DNA of 51,961 nt. It comes from Limnochordia bacterium (GTDB lineage: Bacteria > Bacillota > Limnochordia > DUMW01). The notes under the pieces are model-generated. The model searched no databases and had not been told where the DNA came from. It was given only the letters and a program-made list of their open reading frames with translations. A program made the position numbers and the translations under genes. Shown here piece after piece: positions 43,277 through 51,790 of this stretch. How positions within the stretch are numbered: position 1 is the stretch's first letter; every line of letters begins with the position of its first letter. Location of the stretch: NCBI GenBank assembly GCA_023230925.1, contig JALNWK010000019.1:1-51961 (forward strand), written 5' to 3'.

Positions 43277-44551
43277 ATGAAGGAACGAAGATTAGTTGTG
43301 ATCATTGCTCTGGTTTGTTTGATGCTTATTGGTGTTGGCAATGTGTCTTTCGCAGAGAAGGTGAAGATTAAGGCTGTGATCTGGGGAGGTCCCTCAGAGT
43401 TAGAAGTAGAGGAGATTATTGCCGAGGAATTCAATCGACTATATCCTGATATAGAGCTCATTGTTGAGTCGTATGCTGGGTACAACGATAAAATTCTTGT
43501 GGAAACCGCCGGCGGTGTAGGCCCGGACATCATGCTGTTGGACTCCATTTCCGTTCCCTTTTGGGTGGATACGGGGATCCTATACGATCTTAACCCGTAC
43601 ATCGCCAAAGAACCCGGTGATTTCCTGGACCAATACTTCCCAATCGTCGTCGATGCAGGACGCATCGGGGACAGACTCTATGCCATACCGAAGGACTTTA
43701 CACCCCAGGTATTATACTACAATCGACGTGCTTTTGATCTTGCCGGAGTCACAGAACCAGAACCGGGTTGGACCTGGGATGAGTTTATGGACAAAGCCCC
43801 GAAACTCACCAGCGACGAACCCCGCAGAGAAAAGTATGCAGTATTCTTTGATGACTCTACTTACCGTTGGATTAACTGGATCTGGTGTCTAGGTGGAGAA
43901 GTACTGGCTTGGGAGGATGGACAGCGCAAGGCTGATGGGTATCTAAACTCGCAGGAAACCACTGAAGCCTTTACCCAATTGATTGCCCTAAAAGACGATT
44001 ACAATGTCGCCATCCCCTGGCGGGACATAGGCATATTGGGCATCGAACCATTAGTCAGTGGTCGCTGTGCTCTTTGGGGTTCAGGCCACTGGTGGCTGCA
44101 AAGTCTTCGTAAGCTGAGGGCTTTCAAACCAGAGGAGATCCGGGTAGTGGGATATCCCGTTAAAGAAGCTCGGGCTAACTTAATGGCCGAATCCGGATTT
44201 GCCATGACCAAGAACACTAAGGATCCCGAAGCAGCTTGGGAAGCAATTAAGTTCCTTTGTGGGCCCTTTGCCCAGGAAGCCCGCGCTGAAAGCGGTTTGG
44301 CCGTATCCGCTAATATTAGTGTTGCCCAGGAATTCGCCCTTTTAGACCCCATCGAAGAGGGATTCCTACTGGAAGTACCCTTCATGCGCGTGCAGGTAAT
44401 TGACTATCCAAACTCCGGGGACATCAACAGTGAATTGAGCAAAGCCTTTCAAGCTATCGCCTACGAAGGCAAGGCCATAGGTCCTACCCTGGAAATTGCC
44501 GCTGAGCAAATTGACCTGATCATCAGGGAAAATCCCTGGTCGCCTTTCTGA
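43277..44551 (+). CDS. ABC-type sugar-binding protein (cassette protein B3)
   Basis: A 424-aa paralogue, closer to B1 than to B2 in many positions (YAGYNDKI, VAIPWRDIG, LQSLRKLRAFKPEEIR). Type I signal peptide (NVSFAEKV), no lipobox. CALWGSGHWWL is unchanged. The C-terminal segment differs from the others (LLDPIEEGF, INSELSKAFQAIAYEGKAIG), which may reflect ligand or partner changes. ATG 43277 follows TAGGAGG at about 9 nt. It lies between A2 and C3. Confidence 0.88.
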   Translation: MKERRLVVIIALVCLMLIGVGNVSFAEKVKIKAVIWGGPSELEVEEIIAEEFNRLYPDIELIVESYAGYNDKILVETAGGVGPDIMLLDSISVPFWVDTGILYDLNPYIAKEPGDFLDQYFPIVVDAGRIGDRLYAIPKDFTPQVLYYNRRAFDLAGVTEPEPGWTWDEFMDKAPKLTSDEPRREKYAVFFDDSTYRWINWIWCLGGEVLAWEDGQRKADGYLNSQETTEAFTQLIALKDDYNVAIPWRDIGILGIEPLVSGRCALWGSGHWWLQSLRKLRAFKPEEIRVVGYPVKEARANLMAESGFAMTKNTKDPEAAWEAIKFLCGPFAQEARAESGLAVSANISVAQEFALLDPIEEGFLLEVPFMRVQVIDYPNSGDINSELSKAFQAIAYEGKAIGPTLEIAAEQIDLIIRENPWSPF

Positions 44552-44673
44552 CGGGCAAAGCACATTGGTCTTAGGGGAAGCGACTGATATAGTAGTTCCC
44601 CAGCGCAAATTGATAGCACGTTCTCACAGCGGATAGCCAACCAAACAAGGTACAAACATGAAAGGAGAAAACA

Positions 44674-45435
44674 ATGAGAAAGAGTATCCTACCGCTATCC
44701 TTGATTATCTTGTTGATGTTGTCATTAGCTCCTGCTATGGCTGAGAAAAACCCCAACAGAGCTAAAGCCTATTTCTTCGCTAAGCCCCCAGTAATTGATG
44801 GTGAACTATCGGAATGGAACCTAGCAAACCCATCGCTTGTGATTGGCCCTGGATCAAACGTGATGAAAGGAGACCTTCTCTCAGCAGAGGATCTCACCTT
44901 AAATCTTTACGTTGGATGGGACAATGACAACCTCTATTTGGCAGTGGACGTGAAGGACGATTCAGTACTAGGCACATTTGACCTCGATGATTACTGGTCC
45001 ATAGACCGGGTCAACTTCGCCTTTGACGCCTTAAACAACACCACCAGCGCAAGCTACGCCACTGATAGCCCCGGAAGTGGAGAATGGGAGGATGATGATT
45101 ACTGGGTCTATTTCCAACCCTTTGGTGGTGATGAGGAACAAGGTACGGTTGTGATCATGAACAATGCCAAGTTCGCCAACATAAAAGAAAAAGAGATTCA
45201 TGGTGTAAGAACTGCCGACGGATATCGCTGTGAGGTGAGAATCGCCCTCACCGAACTACCGGAGTTACTCCTTAAAGAAGGGGCCGTTATTGGTTTTGAC
45301 GTTTTCGTAACCGACGGTGATGTAGATGACTTTGGTATTCTCACCATGTCTGAAATTATGTGGGGTGGATTTGATTACCCCGGTGGGCTCAAGTGGCAGT
45401 TCTGGAAAGTCGGGGAATTGGAGTTCGTTAAATAA
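44674..45435 (+). CDS. Secreted CBM9-like domain protein (cassette protein C3)
   Basis: A 253-aa paralogue of C1 and C2. The signal peptide ends at APAMA before EKNPNRAKAYFF. The CBM9 motif is PPVIDGELSEWNLANP, and the tail carries GFDVFVTDGDVDDFG. It diverges most in the middle (NNAKFANIKEKEIHGVRTAD in place of the H-x-x-W-x-A-V-A-x-A-E-I segment of C1 and C2), a likely ligand-facing loop. ATG 44674 has AAAGGAG upstream. The gap to B3 has a GGGGAA...TTCCCC stem (44574-44600). Confidence 0.82.
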   Translation: MRKSILPLSLIILLMLSLAPAMAEKNPNRAKAYFFAKPPVIDGELSEWNLANPSLVIGPGSNVMKGDLLSAEDLTLNLYVGWDNDNLYLAVDVKDDSVLGTFDLDDYWSIDRVNFAFDALNNTTSASYATDSPGSGEWEDDDYWVYFQPFGGDEEQGTVVIMNNAKFANIKEKEIHGVRTADGYRCEVRIALTELPELLLKEGAVIGFDVFVTDGDVDDFGILTMSEIMWGGFDYPGGLKWQFWKVGELEFVK

Positions 45436-45444
45436 CCGACTCAA

Positions 45445-45474
45445 AAGGCAGGGGAGGGTAACCTCCTCTGCCTT
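45445..45474 (+). terminator. Terminator of cassette copy 3
   Basis: 13-bp stem AAGGCAGGGGAGG (45445-45457) / CCTCCTCTGCCTT (45462-45474) with one G-T pair and a GTAA loop, 9 bp after gene C3. Confidence 0.75.
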
Positions 45475-45692
45475 CAATGAACACGCACCCCGAGCACAGC
45501 TTCCAGAGCATTAACCACTCGTGAACTGCCTACCTCTGGGGTACGCATACCTCCACGAAGTACTCCCTCTTCTTTTTTGTAGACCTACCATCCTAGATCC
45601 CCCTGAATTGGCCACATTTAATCCTTTTGTGGGGATAATCACGTTACTAGGCCAGTGACATTCCGGGCAACATATGACCAGAGGGAAGGAGC

Positions 45693-46742
45693 GTGGAGAT
45701 AATCAAGACCGTCACACTCCCACAACTAGATACGCGACTTTTTATGCCCACACAGGTATTCTTTGAAGAGGCGGCACTAGACTATCCTTTAGGCCGTCGC
45801 TTGCAGGAGATGTTCTCGCTTAGGGGCATCCCCCTTCAGATGACCCCATCCCACAATCGACTAAACATTGAAGGTGCAACCTATGCCGAAAGGTTTCATC
45901 GGGCCAAGGAAACATTAGTAGTGGGCGTCAAGAAAGACCTCACTTTACAGCCTTGTCGTCCATCGGCAGATTATCGCCTCATAGAAAACACTAGTTGTCC
46001 CGGTCGTTGTCATTACTGCTATCTAGCCGCAAGCCTCGGCGAGCGAGTATACATGCGGATCTATGTTAACATCGATGAAATCCTACAATCCGCACGAAAG
46101 AAGATTGTGAGCAGACAACCCCAAACAACTACCTTCGAAGCCAGCAGTTCATCGGATCCAGTGGCCCTTGAACACCTCAGCGGTTCTTTACGGAAGACAA
46201 TTGAGTTTTTCGGAGAACAACGATGGGGTCGGCTCCGTGTTGTTACAAAATTTGCAAACATATCGTCGTTTCTGGATATTAACCACCAAGGCAACACGAG
46301 ATTTCGATTCAGCATTAATACAGACCGGATCATCGACAATTACGAGGAACATACTGCCTCCCTTGATCAACGCTTGGAGGGAGCAAAACTTCTTTGTCAA
46401 GCAGGATATCCCATCGGATTTATTATCGCGCCCTTACTGATCTATCCCCACTGGCAGGAAGAGTACAGTGTACTGCTCGATAACGTTAAAGATACCTTAA
46501 GAGAAGTAAGTAGGGAGCAGCTCACCTTCGAACTGATCATGCATAGATTCACAGCCCGCTCTGCACGGCTTATTAAAGAACGGTTTCCCCATTCATCCTT
46601 AGATCTAAGTCAAGAGGGGCGGGTTCACAAAGGATTCGGCAAGTACGTCTATGAACCTTCTAAGGCCGAGGAGCTGGAGCAATTTTTGAGGGCAGAGATC
46701 AACAACAGATTCCCCCAAGGTGTGGTGGAATACTTCACGTAG
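45693..46742 (+). CDS. splB: Spore photoproduct lyase (radical SAM)
   Basis: A 349-aa cytoplasmic radical SAM enzyme. In spore-formers it reverses the UV-made thymine dimer 5-thyminyl-5,6-dihydrothymine at germination. The iron-sulfur motif is CPGRCHYCYL (Cys102, Cys106, Cys109), followed by FEASSSSDPVALEHLSGSL and RVVTKFANISSFL, all typical of SplB. The C-terminal part has FELIMHRFTARSARLI and KGFGKYVYE. GTG 45693 is chosen; GAGGGA lies about 7 nt upstream. An ATG at 45744 lacks a site. No splA is adjacent. It is the clearest sign that the host forms endospores. Confidence 0.88.
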   Translation: MEIIKTVTLPQLDTRLFMPTQVFFEEAALDYPLGRRLQEMFSLRGIPLQMTPSHNRLNIEGATYAERFHRAKETLVVGVKKDLTLQPCRPSADYRLIENTSCPGRCHYCYLAASLGERVYMRIYVNIDEILQSARKKIVSRQPQTTTFEASSSSDPVALEHLSGSLRKTIEFFGEQRWGRLRVVTKFANISSFLDINHQGNTRFRFSINTDRIIDNYEEHTASLDQRLEGAKLLCQAGYPIGFIIAPLLIYPHWQEEYSVLLDNVKDTLREVSREQLTFELIMHRFTARSARLIKERFPHSSLDLSQEGRVHKGFGKYVYEPSKAEELEQFLRAEINNRFPQGVVEYFT

Positions 46743-46833
46743 CCTTCTTCGAGTTTGTGTATTGGAGACCGTGATCCGTCGGTTATCTGGCGGCTCCAAC
46801 AACCTGCTTAGAAGGGGCGTAGAATACTTAACC

Positions 46834-46871
46834 GCTACCCTGCAAGGCCAATCTGGCCGAAGCAGGGTAGC
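46834..46871. terminator. Stem-loop between splB and the convergent MATE gene
   Basis: Perfect 10-bp stem GCTACCCTGC (46834-46843) / GCAGGGTAGC (46862-46871) with an inner GGCC-AATCT-GGCC stem. It has no long T run on either side. It may end transcription from one or both genes. A weaker stem (TTGGAG/CTCCAA, 46762-46799) precedes it. Confidence 0.5.
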
Positions 46872-46980
46872 AATGGCTGTTTAATCAAGGGCATACCTAC
46901 CAAAACAGGTTTACTTGCATCGCACATAACCACAGGATAGTAGCATTAGCTCCCACCCGTCGCCCATGTTAGAACCCGTC

Positions 46981-48369
46981 TTAACCTTTGCTAGGTTGAA
47001 CCTCCCTTGAAGCAACAGCCTTTTCCTGCCAACGGCCTGCTTTATAAAAAGCATAGTGGAGGAGAAAGCCGCTCAGTGAACTTAGTACAATCCCGAGCCA
47101 GACTCCTGCCACACCCAGCTGGGGTAAAGTTGAGAGATACTTAGCAAGAGGAACACGCACTACCCACAGGGATATCAGGGTAATCACCATTGTTGATGTC
47201 GTATCCCCGGCGCCACGCAAGACACCACCTAAGGTCAGCATTAATGACATCGGGATATAGGAGAAACTCATGTATTTAAGGTATAACGCGCCCTCACGAA
47301 TTACATCCGGTTCTTTGGTAAACCATACAAGAAAGAATTCCGGCTTGAAATAGGAGATGAGTGAGAAGATGAGAGTAATTGCTATTCCCAGCAATGAACT
47401 CCACCGCACCGTCTCATAGACCCGCTCGGTTTTCCCCGCCCCCATATTCTGTCCAACCAAAGCAGACACAGCAATGCCAATACTCATCGCCGGCATAAAT
47501 GCAAAATGATCTATTCGCGCCGCCGCGCCAAATCCTGCAACCACCGTGGCGCCAAAGCTGTTTACGAGTGCACTAACAACTAATGCGCCTAAGGAAACTA
47601 GAGCCTGCTGAATACCTGCGGGAAGTCCAATTCTGAACGTTAAACCCGTCAGCTCCCAATCAGGTCTAAAGGTCCCCGGTTTGTAGTGAACAAGACCCGA
47701 TGACACATAAAGATAGCGCAGTGCCAACACCGCCGATACCACCTGGGATAGCACCGTTGCTAAGGCGGCACCCTTCACTCCCATGGGGGGAATTGGCCCT
47801 AACCCGAAAATGAAAACCGGATCCAAAACAATGTTCAGCACAGTGGTATACGCCAGAAAACGCAAGGGGGTTCGGGAATCCCCCAAACCTCTTAGAACTG
47901 AGCTGGCCACATTGTACAAGAACATAGCAACAAGCCCGGTCATAAACACCCCGAGGTAAGCATCAGCAAGATCAATGATATCCTCGGGTGTATTGATCAT
48001 CTGGAGTAGGGGGCGCCTAAAAACAACACCAACCACGGACACGATGGCACCACATACAGTAAGTAACAGGACTGAATTGTTGATCGTCTTGGTGACTCTG
48101 TCTTCCTCTTGGGCACCGAAATACTGGGAAACCATGATCGTAGTAGCCATGGTAATTCCACTGATCAGAGCAATTAGCGAAAAAATGACCGGAAAGCCTA
48201 CGGAAACCGCCGCAAGGGCCTCATGCCCAAGAAATCGTCCGACCCAGATACTATCTACCGTATTATACAGAGCCTGTAGTAAGTTTCCCAAGAACATAGG
48301 CAGCGAAAAACCGATTAAATGCCTTAAGATACTTCCCTCAGTGAAATCAACAGTTTTCGAGTTCTTCAA
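46981..48369 (-). CDS. MATE-family multidrug/cation antiporter
   Basis: A 462-aa inner-membrane protein with 12 predicted helices in two related halves. It belongs to the MATE family, which exports drugs or metabolites using Na+ or H+ gradients. Typical segments: FSLPMFLGNLLQALYNTVDSIWVGRFLGH..A..AVSVGFP near the start, LGDSRTPLRF in the middle and GAGDTTSTMVITLIS late. TTG 48369 is chosen because AGGAAGGG lies 8 nt upstream, inside the end of the MarR gene. The two overlap by 23 bp and are coupled. The Na+-linked mechanism would fit the antiporter operon, but that is inference. Confidence 0.9.
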   Translation of the reverse strand: MKNSKTVDFTEGSILRHLIGFSLPMFLGNLLQALYNTVDSIWVGRFLGHEALAAVSVGFPVIFSLIALISGITMATTIMVSQYFGAQEEDRVTKTINNSVLLLTVCGAIVSVVGVVFRRPLLQMINTPEDIIDLADAYLGVFMTGLVAMFLYNVASSVLRGLGDSRTPLRFLAYTTVLNIVLDPVFIFGLGPIPPMGVKGAALATVLSQVVSAVLALRYLYVSSGLVHYKPGTFRPDWELTGLTFRIGLPAGIQQALVSLGALVVSALVNSFGATVVAGFGAAARIDHFAFMPAMSIGIAVSALVGQNMGAGKTERVYETVRWSSLLGIAITLIFSLISYFKPEFFLVWFTKEPDVIREGALYLKYMSFSYIPMSLMLTLGGVLRGAGDTTSTMVITLISLWVVRVPLAKYLSTLPQLGVAGVWLGIVLSSLSGFLLHYAFYKAGRWQEKAVASREVQPSKG

Positions 48370-48862
48370 TTCGAGATCCCTTCCTGGCAACAATATCATC
48401 TAGATTTGCTAAATCTGCTAATTCTATGGCCATTTTGAGCTTGGCAAGCAGCTCAACAAAACTCTCCAGCTCATCTTGAGTAAATACCTTGAAGTTCTGA
48501 TCAATGCAGTAGTCGTAAACCTTGCATAAAGTCCCAAGAAGCTGAGCTGCTCTCCCTGTTAACTGCAAGCGACTAACGCGCAGATCCGCAGGTTCCTGAA
48601 GCCTTTTAACCAAACCGTCCCGTTCCAGTCGCTTCACGATTCCCGACACCGTACTAGGTGCTAAGTTCAGCTCTCGAACCACCGCCGTAAAGGTAGGCGG
48701 CTCCTTAGTATGCCCGGCAATCACCTGAAGTACTGCAAGCTGGGACGGTGTAATCCCGGTGTGCTGTCCGAACAAGAACCCAATTTGATAGCGCATACCA
48801 TGAAACACATCATGGAGTAATGCTTTGACAGCCGTAATCTGCTCTGACATCACATCGGCCAT
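48347..48862 (-). CDS. MarR-family transcriptional regulator
   Basis: A 171-aa winged-helix repressor. The DNA-binding core is TFTAVVRELNLAPSTVSGIV and KRLERDGLVKR, followed by the wing residues PADLRVSRLQLTG. The C-terminal helix is long and acidic. ATG 48862 has AAGGAAGGGGG about 7 nt upstream; the frame from 48919 would run through the operator. First gene of a two-gene operon with the MATE exporter, a common efflux arrangement in which a drug-like ligand relieves repression. Confidence 0.9.
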   Translation of the reverse strand: MADVMSEQITAVKALLHDVFHGMRYQIGFLFGQHTGITPSQLAVLQVIAGHTKEPPTFTAVVRELNLAPSTVSGIVKRLERDGLVKRLQEPADLRVSRLQLTGRAAQLLGTLCKVYDYCIDQNFKVFTQDELESFVELLAKLKMAIELADLANLDDIVARKGSRIEELENC

Positions 48863-48882
48863 AGAACGCCCCCTTCCTTTAC

Positions 48883-48900
48883 TAGTTCGCTTACGAACTA
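48883..48900 (-). promoter_or_regulatory. Palindromic MarR operator
   Basis: Perfect palindrome TAGTTCG-CTTA-CGAACTA between the promoter and the ribosome-binding site of the marR-MATE operon. Arm length and spacing fit a MarR dimer site. It lies about 24-41 nt downstream of the predicted transcription start, so bound repressor would block the polymerase. Confidence 0.65.
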
Positions 48901-48930
48901 CTAACCTATGCGTTAACAACGCTATCGAAT

Positions 48931-48959
48931 ATACTACGGAAAAAGGCTAGACCTGTCAA
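48931..48959 (-). promoter_or_regulatory. Sigma-A promoter of the marR-MATE operon
   Basis: Read on the minus strand: consensus -35 TTGACA (48959-48954), 17-bp spacer, -10 TAGTAT (48936-48931). Start predicted near 48924. The rest of the gap to 49189 shows nothing notable. Confidence 0.68.
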
Positions 48960-49189
48960 GTTTTGAAACTGCCCTCTGCTTTTCGCCCCTAAGCAAACTA
49001 AAGCATTAGCCGACAGCAAAGACATAGATCAGCTATATTAAATGGTTGGACACAGGGTACAAAGGAGCATGGGGCGATCAAATTGAGTATATACTCGCGG
49101 ATCTAGATCCTGGAAATGAATACCTACCACCGCGCAGTCTCAAAGGTAAAAGATTGTGTTTCACCCGGCTTTGTCAAATCCCAGCGGAC

Positions 49190-50434
49190 TTAGTTACCAT
49201 CAGATTCTCCATTGTATTTGCCTAATACCAAAGGATGCAGGTCAAAACCGGTGGGGTTCTGAAAGATCCGCAAATCGAAGTGGGGCGCCGCCGCAAGGAT
49301 ATGATCAAAGATATCCGCCTGCACCGTTTCGTAATGAGCCCAAACAACATCGTTCACAAAAACATAAATCTCCAAAGGTAGACCCTCAGGCGTTGGCTGT
49401 AACTGGCGCACCAGAAAAGTCATGTCCTGCCGGATCCGCGGATGGTTACGTAAATACGCGGTCACATAGGCACGAAAGGTCCCCACATTGGTCATCCGTC
49501 GGCCATTGACAATATGGGAGGAATCAACGTGATGCTTTTGGTTGAATGCGACAATCTCCCGTTTTCTCTCCCTGATGTAATCTTGAATCAACTGGATCCG
49601 TTCATAGCGGGCTAGCATCTCCTCATCACAAAAGCAAATACTAGATTGATCGATCAGAATCGCTCGTTTAATCCGCCGCCCCCCCGATTCAGCCATCCCG
49701 CGCCAATTTCTGAAAGGGTCCTCCACCAACTTGTAAGTTGGAATACTGCTAATCGTCTTGTCCCAGTTCTGCACCTTAATGGTATGCAGTCCCGCTTCAA
49801 TTACATTACCATCTGCCTCGTACTTAGGCATCTCAATCCAATCGCCTTCACGCACTAGGTCATTACTAATAATCCGCACACTAGCCACAAAGGAGAGAAT
49901 CATATCCCGAAAAATGAGCATCAGCACAGCAGTAACCGCCCCAAGGCCGCTTATAAATGCAATGGGAGACTTATCCAACAACATAGAAATGGCAATGACT
50001 CCCACCCCGAGGTAGATAACCAACTTAATCGTCTCTACATAACCTTTTACCGGACGCCGCGTTGATTGATGCGAGGATGCATATAGTGAAAACAAGGCAG
50101 ATAGGAACTTTCCCAGGAACATCCCAAAGATAACCACGATCCATATGCTCGTAATCTTCTCTAGACCATGTCCTACGGTAGGTAACAGAGCTGCCCCTTG
50201 GTTAATAATCAGCGCCGGAACCAGGTAGGGGAGATTATCAAATACACCCTGTTCAAAACAGATCTCATCCCACGTCATCCTTGTTTGGCAGAATATCCGA
50301 TATAGCAAAGCCAATACATAACGTCTAACCAGTAGATGAACTACTCCACCGATAACCAATAGTCCAAGGAGAGTAACAATCTCATTTAGTAGTGGACGAT
50401 CTGCAAAGAAACCCACGACATCATGCCAAACCAT
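49190..50434 (-). CDS. Mechanosensitive channel, MscS family (YbdG-like)
   Basis: A 414-aa membrane protein. It has five hydrophobic segments, then the MscS pore helix region (GLGAVTAVLMLIFRDMILSF) and the beta domain (EGDWIEMPKYEADGNVIEAG). The long C-terminal part with RRMTNVGTFRAYVTAYLRNH is characteristic of the YbdG subgroup, a miniconductance channel linked to mild osmotic stress. ATG 50434 follows AAGGGG. Its osmotic role echoes the c-di-AMP-controlled antiporter at the other end of the window. It is divergent from the amidohydrolase gene. Confidence 0.88.
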   Translation of the reverse strand: MVWHDVVGFFADRPLLNEIVTLLGLLVIGGVVHLLVRRYVLALLYRIFCQTRMTWDEICFEQGVFDNLPYLVPALIINQGAALLPTVGHGLEKITSIWIVVIFGMFLGKFLSALFSLYASSHQSTRRPVKGYVETIKLVIYLGVGVIAISMLLDKSPIAFISGLGAVTAVLMLIFRDMILSFVASVRIISNDLVREGDWIEMPKYEADGNVIEAGLHTIKVQNWDKTISSIPTYKLVEDPFRNWRGMAESGGRRIKRAILIDQSSICFCDEEMLARYERIQLIQDYIRERKREIVAFNQKHHVDSSHIVNGRRMTNVGTFRAYVTAYLRNHPRIRQDMTFLVRQLQPTPEGLPLEIYVFVNDVVWAHYETVQADIFDHILAAAPHFDLRIFQNPTGFDLHPLVLGKYNGESDGN

Positions 50435-50528
50435 CGGATCCCCTTCTTTTTCCAGTGTTCAATGCATATTATAGGTTACTCAGCCGGCACTGTAAACCCG
50501 ACCCTAGGTTTATTCTTGCCTTTTGCGG

Positions 50529-50554
50529 AGGAAACCAACTATGCAAAGACGAAT
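50529..50554 (+). promoter_or_regulatory. SigH-like promoter motif, amidohydrolase gene
   Basis: AGGAAAC (50529-50535) and GACGAAT (50548-50554), 22 nt from AGGA to GAAT. It lies 93 bp before the preferred start codon and also argues against the longer frame that would begin at 50423. Confidence 0.45.
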
Positions 50555-50647
50555 ATTACACGCAGACCTGAATGCATCATTGATGTCAATACGGGCGATT
50601 CATCCATCACAAATATGCAAGAGAGCATAGTAAAGGAAGTGAGGCCG

Positions 50648-51790
50648 ATGTTGGCGATTGTCGGTGGGAAAGTCTGGACCATGGTCGGCCGGGAGCTTGA
50701 CCCTGGTGTCATTATCATTGAACAGGGAAAAATCTCTGCAGTTTCCTCGGATCTACCAAACCTCGAAGGAGCAGAGATAATCGATGCCAAGGGCAAAGTA
50801 ATTACACCCGGTCTGATCGATGCACATTGTCATGTGGGATTATATGAAGAAGGAATTGGATGGGCCGGGGATGATATTAACGAAGCCACTGACCCATTGA
50901 CTCCCTATCTGCGCGCCATTGACGGGATCAATCCAGAGGATCAGGGCCTAAAAGATGCGGTATGTGGTGGGGTAACCACCGTCTGTACAGGACCGGGTAG
51001 TGCAAATGTAATCGGGGGACAGTCTGTGGTCATTAAAACCAATGGCCGGGTTGTTGATGAGATGGTGGTCAAACATCCTGCGGGCTTGAAAGTGGCCTTC
51101 GGGGAAAACCCCAAAAGGTGTTTCCAGAACAAGAATGTTAGTACCCGGATGGCGGTGGCTGGAATCCTCCGGATGCAGCTGGCCAAGGCGGTAGATTACG
51201 TAGCGAAACATAGTAAAGCTAAGGAGGATCAAGTGGTGGAGAGGGATCTAGGCATGGAAGCCCTAGCCTTGGTCCTACGCCACGAGATCCCTTTGCGGGC
51301 CCATGCCCATCGGGCAGATGATATGATGACTGCTATGCGCATTGCCGAGGAATTCGGAATAGATTTGGTATTGGATCACTGCACCGAAGGACATAAAATT
51401 GCGGATATTATCGCCGAGAAAGGGTACCCGGCTATCGTAGGTCCAACCCACACCTCCCGCAGCAAGATTGAACTGAAGGACAAGCAGCCATGCACACCCG
51501 ATGTACTCACGAAAGCGGGAGTATTGGTGGCACTAATGACAGATCATCCGGTTATTCCAATCAACCAGCTTATTGTCGCTGCTGCCATGGCGGTCAGATC
51601 AGGTATGGACCGGGAAGATGCTCTCAGGGCTGTTACCATCAATCCCGCCCGGATCCTGGGTGTAGAATCTCAGGTAGGAAGCATTGAACCAGGCAAAGAT
51701 GCGGACCTGGTAATTTGGTCTAGGGATCCCTTGGACGTGATGGCCCGTGCCGAGCAAGTGCTGATCAATGGAGAAACAGTCTTTAACTAA
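50648..51790 (+). CDS. Metal-dependent amidohydrolase (imidazolonepropionase-like)
   Basis: A 380-aa cytoplasmic enzyme of the amidohydrolase superfamily. Metal ligands are visible as DAHCHVG (HxH, about residue 60), RAHAHRADD (about 217) and VLDHCTEGHK (about 238). The late Asp lies in ALMTDHPVIP (about 299). The end GSIEPGKDADLVIWSRDP is the standard composite-domain tail. The substrate is unknown; related uncharacterised proteins include prolidase-like and imidazolonepropionase-like hydrolases. ATG 50648 follows AAGGAAGTGAGG. Nothing further is seen to the end of the window. Confidence 0.86.
   Translation: MLAIVGGKVWTMVGRELDPGVIIIEQGKISAVSSDLPNLEGAEIIDAKGKVITPGLIDAHCHVGLYEEGIGWAGDDINEATDPLTPYLRAIDGINPEDQGLKDAVCGGVTTVCTGPGSANVIGGQSVVIKTNGRVVDEMVVKHPAGLKVAFGENPKRCFQNKNVSTRMAVAGILRMQLAKAVDYVAKHSKAKEDQVVERDLGMEALALVLRHEIPLRAHAHRADDMMTAMRIAEEFGIDLVLDHCTEGHKIADIIAEKGYPAIVGPTHTSRSKIELKDKQPCTPDVLTKAGVLVALMTDHPVIPINQLIVAAAMAVRSGMDREDALRAVTINPARILGVESQVGSIEPGKDADLVIWSRDPLDVMARAEQVLINGETVFN

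Larger units (their letters stand above)
41047..45474 (+). repeat. A-B-C secreted cassette, copy 3
   Basis: Third copy, again complete: zincin-like A2, sugar-binding B3 and CBM9-like C3, between a SigH-like motif and a terminator hairpin. Gene order and spacing mirror copy 1. Confidence 0.85.

Noticed and set aside
50423..50647. 75-residue N-terminal extension of the amidohydrolase
   Set aside because: It would overlap the divergent channel gene start, has no family similarity and runs through a promoter-like motif; ATG 50648 has a good ribosome-binding site.
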